64,000 nt of DNA from Pseudomonas serboccidentalis (GTDB lineage: Bacteria > Pseudomonadota > Gammaproteobacteria > Pseudomonadales > Pseudomonadaceae), in the NCBI RefSeq assembly GCF_028830055.1, contig NZ_CP101655.1, forward strand, positions 1,804,880 through 1,868,879. Reading direction: 5' to 3'. Positions 35,636 through 43,924 of this stretch are shown piece by piece. A model generated the notes under the pieces. It saw nothing but the letters and a program-made list of their open reading frames with translations, was not told the DNA's origin and did no database searches. Position 1 is the stretch's first letter, and every line of letters begins with the position of its first letter. The position numbers and the translations under genes were made by a program.

Positions 35636-38600
35636 ATGATTGCCCAGCTGTCGCCCGCCACCGCATTGACTGCCAATTACCAGCAGTTCCTCAACGCCCT
35701 GAAAGCCAGTGGCTTTCGCGGCGAGATCAGTGCCGATTACGCCAGCCGCGTGGTGCTCGCCACCGACAACTCGATCTACCAGCGCCTGCCGCAAGCGGCG
35801 GTGTTCCCCGTGGACGCCGAGGATGTGGCGCGGGTCGCACGACTGATCGCCGAGCCGGCTTACCAGAAAGTGGTGATCACCCCGCGTGGCGGCGGCACCG
35901 GCACCAACGGTCAGTCGCTGACCGATGGCCTCGTTGTCGACCTGTCGCGGCACATGAACCGCATTCTGGAAATCAACGTCGAAGAGCGCTGGGTGCGGGT
36001 GCAGGCCGGGGTGGTCAAGGATCAGCTCAATGCCGCACTGAAATCCGCCGGGCTGTTTTTCGCCCCGGAGCTGTCGACCTCCAACCGCGCCACCGTCGGC
36101 GGCATGATCAACACCGATGCCAGCGGCCAGGGCAGTTGCACCTACGGCAAGACCCGAGACCACGTGCTGGAACTCGACATGGTCCTGCGCGGCGGCGAGC
36201 GCCTGCACGGCGCAGCACTGGCCGAAGACGAGCTGGCCGCGCTGTGTGCCCGCGAAGACCGGGTCGGCGAAGTCTACCGCTGCGCACGGCAGATCATTGA
36301 TGAGCAGGGCGAACTGATCAAACAGCGCTTTCCTGATCTCAACCGCTGCCTGACCGGCTACGACCTGGCGCACCTGCGCGAGGCGGACAATCGCTTCAAC
36401 CTCAACAGCGTGTTGTGTGGCGCCGAAGGCTCGCTCGGGTTTGTGGTCGAGGCCAGGCTCAATGTGCTGCCGATCCCCAGACACACCATGCTGGTGAACA
36501 TCCGCTACGCCGGGTTCATGGACGCATTGCGTGATGCCCGTGCGCTGATGGCGCTCAAGCCCTTGTCGATTGAAACCGTCGACTCGAAAGTGTTGCTGCT
36601 GGCGATGCAGGACATCGTCTGGCACGGCGTCGCCGAATACTTCCCGGAAAGCACCGAACGGCCGACGCTGGGGATCAACCTGGTGGAGTTCTGCGGTGAT
36701 GACCCTGAAGACCTGCAGCGCCGGGTCAAAGCCTTCCTCGACCACCTGAGCAGCGACGTTACGGTTGAACGCCTGGGGCATACGCTGGCGGTCGGGCAGG
36801 CGGCGGTGAACAAGGTTTACGGCATGCGCAAACGCGCGGTGGGCCTGCTCGGCAACGTTGCCGGTGAAGCGCGGCCGCAGCCGTTTGTCGAGGACACGGC
36901 GGTGCCGCCGCAGCACCTGGCCGAGTACATCGCCGAGTTGCGCGAGCTGCTCGACAGCCACGGTTTGCAGTACGGCATGTTCGGCCATGTCGATGCCGGC
37001 GTGTTGCACGTACGGCCGATTCTCGACATGAAGGATCCGCAGCAAGCGGCGCTGGTGCGGCCGGTGTCCGATGGCGTGGCGGCGCTGACCCAGCGCTACG
37101 GCGGCCTGTTGTGGGGTGAGCACGGCAAAGGCCTGCGCTCGGAATACGCGCCGGCGTTTTTCGGTGAGTTGTACCCGGCGCTGCAAGCCCTGAAAGCCGC
37201 GTTCGACCCGTTCAACCAGTTCAACCCGGGCAAGATCGCCACCCCGGCCAACACCGATGCGCAGCTGTTGAAGATCGACGAGGTAACCCTGCGCGGCGAG
37301 CTGGATCGGCAGATCGACGAAAAAGTCTGGCAAAGCTACGGTGCGGCCCTGCATTGCAACGGCAACGGCGCCTGCTACAACTTCGACCCCGACGACGCCA
37401 TGTGCCCGTCGTGGAAGGCCACCCGTGAGCGCGCGCAATCGCCCAAGGGCCGTGCATCGCTGATCCGCGAATGGCTGCGTTTGCAGGGCGAGGCGGGCGT
37501 GGATGTGCTGTCCGATGCGATCCGCCGGCCGGCATTTTTCAGCAGTTTGTGGACGCGCTGGCGCAACAGCCGCCGCCAGGACGCAGACTTTTCCCACGAG
37601 GTTTATGACGCCATGGCCGGTTGCCTGGCGTGCAAATCCTGCGCGGGGCAGTGTCCGGTCAAGGTCAATGTGCCGGAATTCCGTTCGCGCTTTCTCGAGC
37701 TGTATCACACCCGTTATCTGCGTCCGGCGAGGGATTATCTGATCGCCTCGCTGGAGTACAGCATCCCGTACATGGCGCGGGTTCCGGCGCTGTACAACGG
37801 TTTGATGGGCGCATCGTTGGTCCGCAACCTGCTGGAACGTCTCGGCGGGATGGTCGATGTGCCGTTGCTCAGCCGCTTTGATTTCCACGCGGCGCTGCGT
37901 CGCTGGAATGTGCAGCCGGCGACGGTCTCGACCTTGTCGTCGCTGACCCCGGCGCAACGTGAGCGCAGTGTGGTGCTGGTGCAGGATGCGTTCACCCGTT
38001 ACTTCGAGGCGCCGCTGCTGGCGGATCTGCTGGAGCTGATTTCGCGGCTGGGCTATCAGGTGTATCTGGCACCGTTCAGTGCCAACGGCAAGCCGCTGCA
38101 TGTGCAGGGCTTTCTCTCGGCGTTCAACCGCGCGGCATTGCGCAATGCGCAGCAACTGCGTGAGCTGGCCGACGTTGGTGTGCCGCTGCTGGGGCTGGAC
38201 CCGGCGATGACCCTGGTCTATCGCCAGGAATACCTGAAAGTGCCAGGCCTGCAGCAATGCCCGGAAGTCGCGCTGGTTCAGGAATGGTTACTCGACGTGG
38301 TGCCGAAGCAGGCCAGTGCCGACGCGACCCAGACATTCCGTCTGCTGGCGCACTGCACCGAGAAAACCAACGCACCGGCTGCCACCCGGCAGTGGGAGCA
38401 GGTGTTCGAACGGGTCGGGTTGAAACTGGCGACGCAGGCTACCGGTTGCTGCGGCATGTCCGGCACCTACGGCCACGAGGCGCGCAACCGCGAAACGTCG
38501 GCGGTGATCTACGCGCAATCCTGGGCCAGTCAGGTCGCAGCGCCGGCCGAGCGCGGTGAGGCGCTGGCCACGGGTTACTCGTGCCGCAGTCAGGTCAAGC

Positions 38601-38662
38601 GCCAGTCGGATCAGGCGTTGCGCCATCCGTTGCAGGTGTTGCTGGAGGTGGTGCGTCGCTGA
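35636..38662 (+). CDS. FAD- and Fe-S-containing dehydrogenase, YdiJ/D-2-hydroxyglutarate type
   Basis: A 1008-residue enzyme. Residues about 50-280 are the FAD-binding PCMH domain, with the pyrophosphate-binding PRGGGTGTNGQSL (about 82-94). Residues 280-550 form the FAD-oxidase C-terminal domain (FGHVDAGVLHVRP). The remainder is a ferredoxin/CCG module. It contains C-x2-C-x2-C-x3-CP (C663, C666, C669, C673), an earlier cysteine-rich CNGNGACYNFDPDDAMCP, and a late CCG motif (ATGCCGMSGTYGHE). This matches E. coli YdiJ-type enzymes, which oxidise D-2-hydroxyglutarate or related 2-hydroxy acids and pass electrons to the respiratory chain. The divergent LysR gene probably regulates it. Its last 68 bases overlap the 3' end of the converging pqiA gene. 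Confidence 0.9.
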   Translation: MIAQLSPATALTANYQQFLNALKASGFRGEISADYASRVVLATDNSIYQRLPQAAVFPVDAEDVARVARLIAEPAYQKVVITPRGGGTGTNGQSLTDGLVVDLSRHMNRILEINVEERWVRVQAGVVKDQLNAALKSAGLFFAPELSTSNRATVGGMINTDASGQGSCTYGKTRDHVLELDMVLRGGERLHGAALAEDELAALCAREDRVGEVYRCARQIIDEQGELIKQRFPDLNRCLTGYDLAHLREADNRFNLNSVLCGAEGSLGFVVEARLNVLPIPRHTMLVNIRYAGFMDALRDARALMALKPLSIETVDSKVLLLAMQDIVWHGVAEYFPESTERPTLGINLVEFCGDDPEDLQRRVKAFLDHLSSDVTVERLGHTLAVGQAAVNKVYGMRKRAVGLLGNVAGEARPQPFVEDTAVPPQHLAEYIAELRELLDSHGLQYGMFGHVDAGVLHVRPILDMKDPQQAALVRPVSDGVAALTQRYGGLLWGEHGKGLRSEYAPAFFGELYPALQALKAAFDPFNQFNPGKIATPANTDAQLLKIDEVTLRGELDRQIDEKVWQSYGAALHCNGNGACYNFDPDDAMCPSWKATRERAQSPKGRASLIREWLRLQGEAGVDVLSDAIRRPAFFSSLWTRWRNSRRQDADFSHEVYDAMAGCLACKSCAGQCPVKVNVPEFRSRFLELYHTRYLRPARDYLIASLEYSIPYMARVPALYNGLMGASLVRNLLERLGGMVDVPLLSRFDFHAALRRWNVQPATVSTLSSLTPAQRERSVVLVQDAFTRYFEAPLLADLLELISRLGYQVYLAPFSANGKPLHVQGFLSAFNRAALRNAQQLRELADVGVPLLGLDPAMTLVYRQEYLKVPGLQQCPEVALVQEWLLDVVPKQASADATQTFRLLAHCTEKTNAPAATRQWEQVFERVGLKLATQATGCCGMSGTYGHEARNRETSAVIYAQSWASQVAAPAERGEALATGYSCRSQVKRQSDQALRHPLQVLLEVVRR

Positions 38663-39284
38663 GCGGCTCGTCGTCCGGGGCGTTGTCCCAGATCAACCGC
38701 GGATCGAAACTCATCGCCGAGAGCATGGTGAACACTACGACCAGGCCGAAGAACAGAATGCCCGGTCGTGGTTCGATGTCGCCCAGCGCCTGGAATTTCA
38801 CCAGCGCCGCGACCAGTGCGACCACCAACACGTCGAGCATCGACCAATAGCCGATCAGTTCGACGAAACGAAACAGCTTCGAACGCTCACGGCGCGCCCA
38901 GTCACTGTTGCGCTGCACGGTGATCAGCAGCAGCGTCAGGGCGACGAACTTGATCCCCGGCACCGCGATACTGGCGATAAAGATGATCAGGGCGATGTCC
39001 CACGCGCCACTTTCCCAGAACTCCAGCACGCCGCTCATGATCGTGCTGTCGGCGCCGTTGCCGAGCATCACGGTGTTCATCACCGGCAGCAGATTGGCCG
39101 GCACATAAAACGCCAGCGCGGCGAACATGTACGCCCAGGTGCGCGTCAGGGAGTTGATCTTGCGGCGATGCAGTGGCGCCTCGCAACGCGGGCACTCGTG
39201 GGGTTCGTCGGTCATGTCGCAGGCCAGTCCGCAACTGTGGCACAGGCACAGGTTGAGTTCGCCGGCGGTCGGTGGTCGCTTCAT
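38595..39284 (-). CDS. Paraquat-inducible protein A, second copy
   Basis: A 229-residue PqiA-domain membrane protein. The N-terminal zinc-finger-like module (CLCHSCGLACDM; CPRCEAPLHRRK) is followed by four helices (for example WAYMFAALAFYVPANLLPVM). The proline-containing YVPANLLPVM is the hallmark of the PqiA family. The start at 39284 overlaps the stop of the other pqiA gene (ATGA). Its own 3' end overlaps the dehydrogenase gene on the other strand. No pqiB-like gene is adjacent, which is unusual; PqiA partners normally include an MCE protein. Confidence 0.85.
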   Translation of the reverse strand: MKRPPTAGELNLCLCHSCGLACDMTDEPHECPRCEAPLHRRKINSLTRTWAYMFAALAFYVPANLLPVMNTVMLGNGADSTIMSGVLEFWESGAWDIALIIFIASIAVPGIKFVALTLLLITVQRNSDWARRERSKLFRFVELIGYWSMLDVLVVALVAALVKFQALGDIEPRPGILFFGLVVVFTMLSAMSFDPRLIWDNAPDDEPLSDAPPPATPATDGATPDPTGA

Positions 39285-39877
39285 AGAATGTCCCACAAAT
39301 CACGAATATCGCGGCCGGCGATGCGGATCATCATCAGGCTCAACACCGCCAGGGCGAACAGGCCGATGCCCGGCAGCACATCGAGCAGCCCGGCCAGTTT
39401 GAACACCGCGACCATCGCCCCCAGCAGACAGACTTCAAGCATGCTCCACGGGCGCAGCGTTTCCAGCCAGCGCATGCACAGCTTGAACCCCGGCGCACGC
39501 CGCGAGGACAGGGCAAAACTCAGCACCCAGATCAACAGCACCAGTTGAAACGCCGGGGCGATGATGATCGAAATCGCCGCCACCATCGCCATGAACGTGA
39601 TCGGCCCCTGACTCAGCGCCAGCACCGAATCCCACAGCGTCGCGCTGTTTTTCAGGCCCTTCATGCTGATGCTCATCACCGGGTAGAAATTGGCGAACAG
39701 CCAGAGCATTGCCGCGGTGAAACTCAGGGCCAGGCGTTGCTCGACGGTCAGACCGTTGTAGCGCTGCAGCACGCCACCGCAACGCACGCAGGCGGTTTTC
39801 TGGTGTTTGGCGAGCACGACTTTTTCGTACACGCAATCGCAGTGCTCGCAGATGATCAGGTGTTCGGTCTGGGTCAT
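39281..39877 (-). CDS. Paraquat-inducible protein A, first copy
   Basis: A 198-residue PqiA-domain membrane protein. It starts with a zinc-finger module CEHCDCVYEKVVLAKHQKTA, CVRCGG, followed by helices with FANFYPVMSISMKGLK. The start at 39877 is where the family begins; upstream residues are shadow. Together with the overlapping second copy it forms a two-gene unit. Such pairs carry lipid or other cargo to the outer membrane in other bacteria, although the MCE partner is not seen here. Confidence 0.85.
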   Translation of the reverse strand: MTQTEHLIICEHCDCVYEKVVLAKHQKTACVRCGGVLQRYNGLTVEQRLALSFTAAMLWLFANFYPVMSISMKGLKNSATLWDSVLALSQGPITFMAMVAAISIIIAPAFQLVLLIWVLSFALSSRRAPGFKLCMRWLETLRPWSMLEVCLLGAMVAVFKLAGLLDVLPGIGLFALAVLSLMMIRIAGRDIRDLWDIL

Positions 39878-40084
39878 GGACAACGCTCGACAGCAGGCGC
39901 AAAGGGCAGAGGGCGCCTGATCACTATAGAAGCCTGACGTGATTGGGCAAATGACGGCTTCAGCGGTTTTTTTGAGAACCAGTAGCGTTTGGCTTGGGCT
40001 TCGATTGTTAATGTTATAGAGTAACGCGAATTTTTCGGGGGGCGTGCGGTTGCGCTCACTCCGGTTCATCCATTCGATGGCGAA

Positions 40085-41260
40085 ATGTCCATGACGATTG
40101 CGTTTGCTCGCTCCACCCCGGCGCCGACCGGCCGCCTGCTGTCCATTGATGCGTTAAGAGGTCTGGTCATCCTGTTCATGCTGCTGGACCATGTGCGCGA
40201 GACGTTTCTGCTGCACCGTCAGGTGTCCGACCCGATGGACATCGCCAACACCGAGCCGGCGTTGTTTTTCAGTCGCACGCTGGCGCATCTGTGCGCACCG
40301 GTGTTCGTGTTTCTGACCGGCCTGTCCGCGTGGCTGTTTGGCGAGAAGTACGCGGGCAAGTCCGACGTGAGTGCCTTTCTATTCAAGCGTGGACTGTTTC
40401 TGGTGGTGCTGGAGTTCACGCTGGTGAACTTCGCGTGGACCTTTCAGTTGCCGCCGAGCGTGATCTATCTGCAGGTGATCTGGGCGATTGGCCTGAGCAT
40501 GATCGCGTTGTCATTGCTGGTCTGGCTGCCGCGCTGGCTGCTGCTGACGCTGAGCCTGGCGATCATTGCCGGGCATAACCTGCTCGATGGGCTGCATTTC
40601 GCGCCAGCGTCAGCGCTGCATGTGCCCTGGGCGATTCTGCATGACCGCGGCTGGATAGAGGCCGGTGACAGCTTGCGCTTGCGCACCTCGTATCCGCTGT
40701 TGCCGTGGATCGGCGTGATCGGCTTGGGTTATGCGCTGGGCCCCTGGTTCGCCCGCATGGCCGAGGCCAGGATCCGTCAGCAGTGCCTGTTGCTGGGGGG
40801 TGTCGCCGGACTGTTGGGGTTCCTGGGGCTGCGGCTGCTCAACGGTTACGGCGAACAGCCTTGGGCGGTTGAAGACACGACCGTGCAAACCTTGATGTCC
40901 TTTTTCAACATCACCAAGTACCCGCCATCGCTGCTGTTCATCACGCTGACGTTGAGCGTGGGCCTGCTGTTGCTGCGGGTGTTTGAACGGCTGCAGGCAC
41001 ATCGCTGGATTCGCTGGCTGTGCGTTTTCGGTTCGGCGCCGATGTTTTTCTATCTGCTGCACCTGTACGTGCTGAAGGTGCTGTATCTGATTGCGGTGGC
41101 GCTGTTCGGCCTTAACCACGGTAGCTATTTCGGTTTCGATTCAGTGCCGGCGATATGGCTGGTGTCGGGGCTGTTGGCGCTGGCGCTGTACCCGGCAGTG
41201 CGCTGGTTTTCCGCCCTGAAATCGCGGCGTCGGGACATTGTCTGGCTGAAATATCTGTAA
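40085..41260 (+). CDS. DUF1624 multi-pass membrane protein
   Basis: A 391-residue protein with about ten helices. It begins with the acyltransferase-like stretch RLLSIDALRGLVILFMLLDH and matches DUF1624 (heparan-alpha-glucosaminide N-acetyltransferase-like fold), with HVRETFLLH and HLCAPVFVFLTGLSAWLFGE as further landmarks. The activity is untested; members may acetylate a glycan. It is divergent from the pqiA pair. Alternative ATG at 40091 shortens it by two residues. Confidence 0.82.
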   Translation: MSMTIAFARSTPAPTGRLLSIDALRGLVILFMLLDHVRETFLLHRQVSDPMDIANTEPALFFSRTLAHLCAPVFVFLTGLSAWLFGEKYAGKSDVSAFLFKRGLFLVVLEFTLVNFAWTFQLPPSVIYLQVIWAIGLSMIALSLLVWLPRWLLLTLSLAIIAGHNLLDGLHFAPASALHVPWAILHDRGWIEAGDSLRLRTSYPLLPWIGVIGLGYALGPWFARMAEARIRQQCLLLGGVAGLLGFLGLRLLNGYGEQPWAVEDTTVQTLMSFFNITKYPPSLLFITLTLSVGLLLLRVFERLQAHRWIRWLCVFGSAPMFFYLLHLYVLKVLYLIAVALFGLNHGSYFGFDSVPAIWLVSGLLALALYPAVRWFSALKSRRRDIVWLKYL

Positions 41261-41263
41261 GCC

Positions 41264-42160
41264 CTAGTGGCGACTGCGCTCGCGCGCGAAGTCGATAAAA
41301 GCCTTGAGCGGCGCCGGTACATGGCGCCGGCTCGGGTAGTACAGATGCAGGCCCGGATAGTAAGGGCACCAGTCGGCCAACACCTGAATCAGACGCCCCG
41401 ATGCCAGGTGTTCGCTGACCATTTCATCGAACACATACGCCAATCCCAGGCCTTGCAGCGCAGGGCCGACCATCAAGCTGACGTCGCCGAGGATCAGCGG
41501 GCCGTTGACGTCGATTTCCTGGGCAATGCCATCACGTTCGAACTCCCAGCGATACATCGTGCCACTGGGGTAGCGGTGGCGAAGGCAGGGCAAGTCGTGC
41601 AGATCTTCGGGCTTTTGCGGCGCAGGATGGCGTTCAAAGAATGCCGGCGAACCGACCACCACCGACCGCATCGCCGCGCCAATCGGCAGCGATACCATGT
41701 CGGCCTCCAGCCGATCGCCAAAGCGCACGCCAGCATCAAATCCGCCGGCGACGATATCCAGTAATGCATCGCTTTCGACCACTTCCATTCGAATGTCCGG
41801 GTACGTCTGCAAGAACTCGCTGGCAATCGGCAGCAATACCAGTTCGCACGCCTGGCGTCCGCAGGTGATGCGCAGGTTGCCCGTGGGTTTGTCGCGAAAA
41901 TGGTTGAGGTCTTCCAGTGCATCGTCGATGTCGCGGAACGCCGGTTTCAAGCGTGCGTTCAGGCGCTCACCGGCCTCGGTCAACGCCACGCTGCGGGTGG
42001 TGCGATTGAACAGACGCACACCGAGGCGATTCTCCAGTGCCTTTATCGAATGGCTCAGGGCTGAAGGGGTGAGGCCAAGTTCGACGGCGGCCTTGCTGAA
42101 ATTCAAGTGTTGCGCCGTACAGAGAAATACTGAAAGGTCTGCTGCTGAGGGCGATTTCAT
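41264..42160 (-). CDS. LysR family regulator divergent from an MFS exporter
   Basis: A 298-residue LysR regulator: HTH at about 1-60 (LNFSKAAVELGLTPSALSHS, IKALENRLGVRLF), effector domain from about 92. It converges on the DUF1624 gene (gap three bases). It is divergent from the MFS gene at 42265, with 104 bases between starts containing an overlapping dyad (42163-42188). It probably controls itself and the exporter. Confidence 0.87.
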   Translation of the reverse strand: MKSPSAADLSVFLCTAQHLNFSKAAVELGLTPSALSHSIKALENRLGVRLFNRTTRSVALTEAGERLNARLKPAFRDIDDALEDLNHFRDKPTGNLRITCGRQACELVLLPIASEFLQTYPDIRMEVVESDALLDIVAGGFDAGVRFGDRLEADMVSLPIGAAMRSVVVGSPAFFERHPAPQKPEDLHDLPCLRHRYPSGTMYRWEFERDGIAQEIDVNGPLILGDVSLMVGPALQGLGLAYVFDEMVSEHLASGRLIQVLADWCPYYPGLHLYYPSRRHVPAPLKAFIDFARERSRH

Positions 42161-42162
42161 CT

Positions 42163-42188
42163 GTGAATGCCTTTCACAAAGTCATGAA
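42163..42188. promoter_or_regulatory. Overlapping dyads, LysR operator candidate
   Basis: GTGAA-TGCCT-TTCAC (42163-42177) and TTCA-CAAAGTCA-TGAA (42173-42188) are two overlapping inverted repeats just upstream of the LysR start. LysR sites are commonly this length with the T-N11-A pattern. They fit an autoregulatory site that also affects the divergent MFS gene. Binding is not shown. Confidence 0.45.
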
Positions 42189-42264
42189 AAATTGATGGGA
42201 TTATCACATCAGTAGCACAGCCTTAAAGTCGCAGCCTGGCAATTTTTTTATAAAGGATGAGTTC

Positions 42265-43800
42265 ATGACAACTGTCACTCAACAGCAAGGAGCACGTAAC
42301 AAGCTGCTGATCCTCGCGGCGGTCTGCCTGTCGGCACTGGTACTTCCCTTGAGTTTTACCGGTGGCGCGGTGGCGACGCCCGCCATTGGCCGTGATTTGG
42401 GCGGCAGTCCCGTTGCCCTGACCTGGATCACCAATGCGTTCATGTTGTCGTTCGGCAGTTTGCTGATGGCGGCGGGGGCGTTGGCCGATGTCTATGGGCG
42501 AAAACGCCTGTTCACCTTCGGCATGTTGCTGTTCACCGCAGCATCGATTGCCCAGAGCCTGGCACCGTCGGTGGGCTGGCTGGATGGGCTGCGTGCGGTG
42601 CAGGGCGTGGCCGGTGCTGCGGCGTTGGCCAGCGGCTCAGCGTCGTTGGCGCAGGAATTCGAAGGCCATGCGCGAACCCGTGCGTACAGCGTGCTCGGCA
42701 CCACATTCGGCATCGGTCTGGCATTCGGGCCGTTGGTGGCTGGCGCGTTGATCGAGGCATTCAACTGGCGGGCGATTTTCGTCTTCACCGCGCTGATCGG
42801 CGTGATCGCCATGGTCTTTGGCCTGCCACGCATGCGCGAAAGCCGCAACCCGGATGCCATGGGGCTGGATTGGCCGGGCACGATCACCTTCAGCACGATG
42901 CTGGCACTGTTCACCTTCGGCGTGATTCAGGCCCCGGAAAGCGGTTGGGGCAGCCCGCTGGTGGTCGGTCTGCTGAGTGCTTCGGCATTGTTGCTGGCGT
43001 TGTTCGTGATGATCGAGATGCGCGTCAAACACCCGATGCTCGATCTGAGCCTGTTTGGTTATCCGCGCTTCATCGGCGTACAAATGCTGCCGATCGGCAC
43101 CTGCTTTTGCTACATCGTGCTGGTGGTGATGTTGCCATTGCGCTTTATCGGCGTGGAAGGCTTGAGCGAAATCGACGCCGGCCTGCTGTTGCTGGCGCTG
43201 TCGGCGCCCATGCTGGTGGTGCCGATGCTGGCGGCGTCGATGACCCGGTTTGTCTCGGCGGGAATCTTGTCGGGGATTGGTTTTCTGATCGCTGCATTGG
43301 GGTTGCACGGCTTGAGCCTGTACAACGTCGGCGAGCCGAAATTTGCCTTGGTCATGGCAATGGTGTTGATCGGGACTGGCACCGGTTTGCCGTGGGGCTT
43401 GATGGATGGTCTGTCGGTCAGCGTCGTACCGAAAGAGCGCGCGGGGATGGCGGCGGGGATCTTCAACACCGTGCGAGTAGCGGGTGAGGGCATTGCGCTG
43501 GCGGTTGTGGCCGCTGTGCTTGCCTCGCTGTTGCATACCGATCTGGCCAGTGCAGTGGCAGGCAGTGTCGATGCCGCGCTGATTGCCGAGACCGCGCACC
43601 GGGTCACCACGGGGGACATGGCGCATGCGATCAACACGGTTCCGGGGCTGGCCAATGAGCGTCTGGTGCAGGGGTATGCTTCGGCGTTTCAGTACCTGCT
43701 GCACATCCTTACGGTGATCACCCTGGCCTCGGCGGTGGTGGTGCTCGGGCTGTTGAGCAAGGGGCGGACGGTTACCGAAGCGCAACAGCAAGCGACCTGA
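42265..43800 (+). CDS. MFS transporter, DHA2 (14-helix) family
   Basis: A 511-residue exporter with about 14 membrane helices. The family motif of the major facilitator superfamily is visible as ALADVYGRKRLFTFGMLLFT in the loop after helix 2. The central antiporter motif is seen as GTTFGIGLAFGPLVAGALIE. It resembles EmrB/SmvA-type multidrug exporters; the substrate is unknown. It is preceded by TAAAGGATGAG. The LysR gene is divergent and probably its regulator. A degenerate REP follows. Confidence 0.87.
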   Translation: MTTVTQQQGARNKLLILAAVCLSALVLPLSFTGGAVATPAIGRDLGGSPVALTWITNAFMLSFGSLLMAAGALADVYGRKRLFTFGMLLFTAASIAQSLAPSVGWLDGLRAVQGVAGAAALASGSASLAQEFEGHARTRAYSVLGTTFGIGLAFGPLVAGALIEAFNWRAIFVFTALIGVIAMVFGLPRMRESRNPDAMGLDWPGTITFSTMLALFTFGVIQAPESGWGSPLVVGLLSASALLLALFVMIEMRVKHPMLDLSLFGYPRFIGVQMLPIGTCFCYIVLVVMLPLRFIGVEGLSEIDAGLLLLALSAPMLVVPMLAASMTRFVSAGILSGIGFLIAALGLHGLSLYNVGEPKFALVMAMVLIGTGTGLPWGLMDGLSVSVVPKERAGMAAGIFNTVRVAGEGIALAVVAAVLASLLHTDLASAVAGSVDAALIAETAHRVTTGDMAHAINTVPGLANERLVQGYASAFQYLLHILTVITLASAVVVLGLLSKGRTVTEAQQQAT

Positions 43801-43803
43801 CAC

Positions 43804-43907
43804 CCTGTAGGCGCTGTCGAGTGAAACGAGGCTGCGATCTTTTGATCTTGATCTGAAAAATCAAAATCAAAATCAAAAGATCGCAGCGTGCCGCAGCGCC
43901 TGCAAGG
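43804..43907. repeat. Degenerate REP palindrome with AT-rich loop
   Basis: Arms around 43804-43845 and 43874-43907 match imperfectly (CTGTAGGCGCTG with CAGCGCCTGCA), giving a variant of the 3684 family in which the GCTGCC core is altered. The loop contains repeats of AAAATC. It lies between converging genes (MFS and aldehyde dehydrogenase). Confidence 0.65.
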
Positions 43908-43924
43908 GAAGGTGATGTCCCGGG

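Noticed and set aside
35594..38257. Long open frame of 887 codons antisense to the dehydrogenase
   Set aside because: It lies entirely opposite a gene with clear FAD and Fe-S motifs. Its composition (His, Gln, Arg and Gly rich) is the normal shadow of GC-rich codon use.
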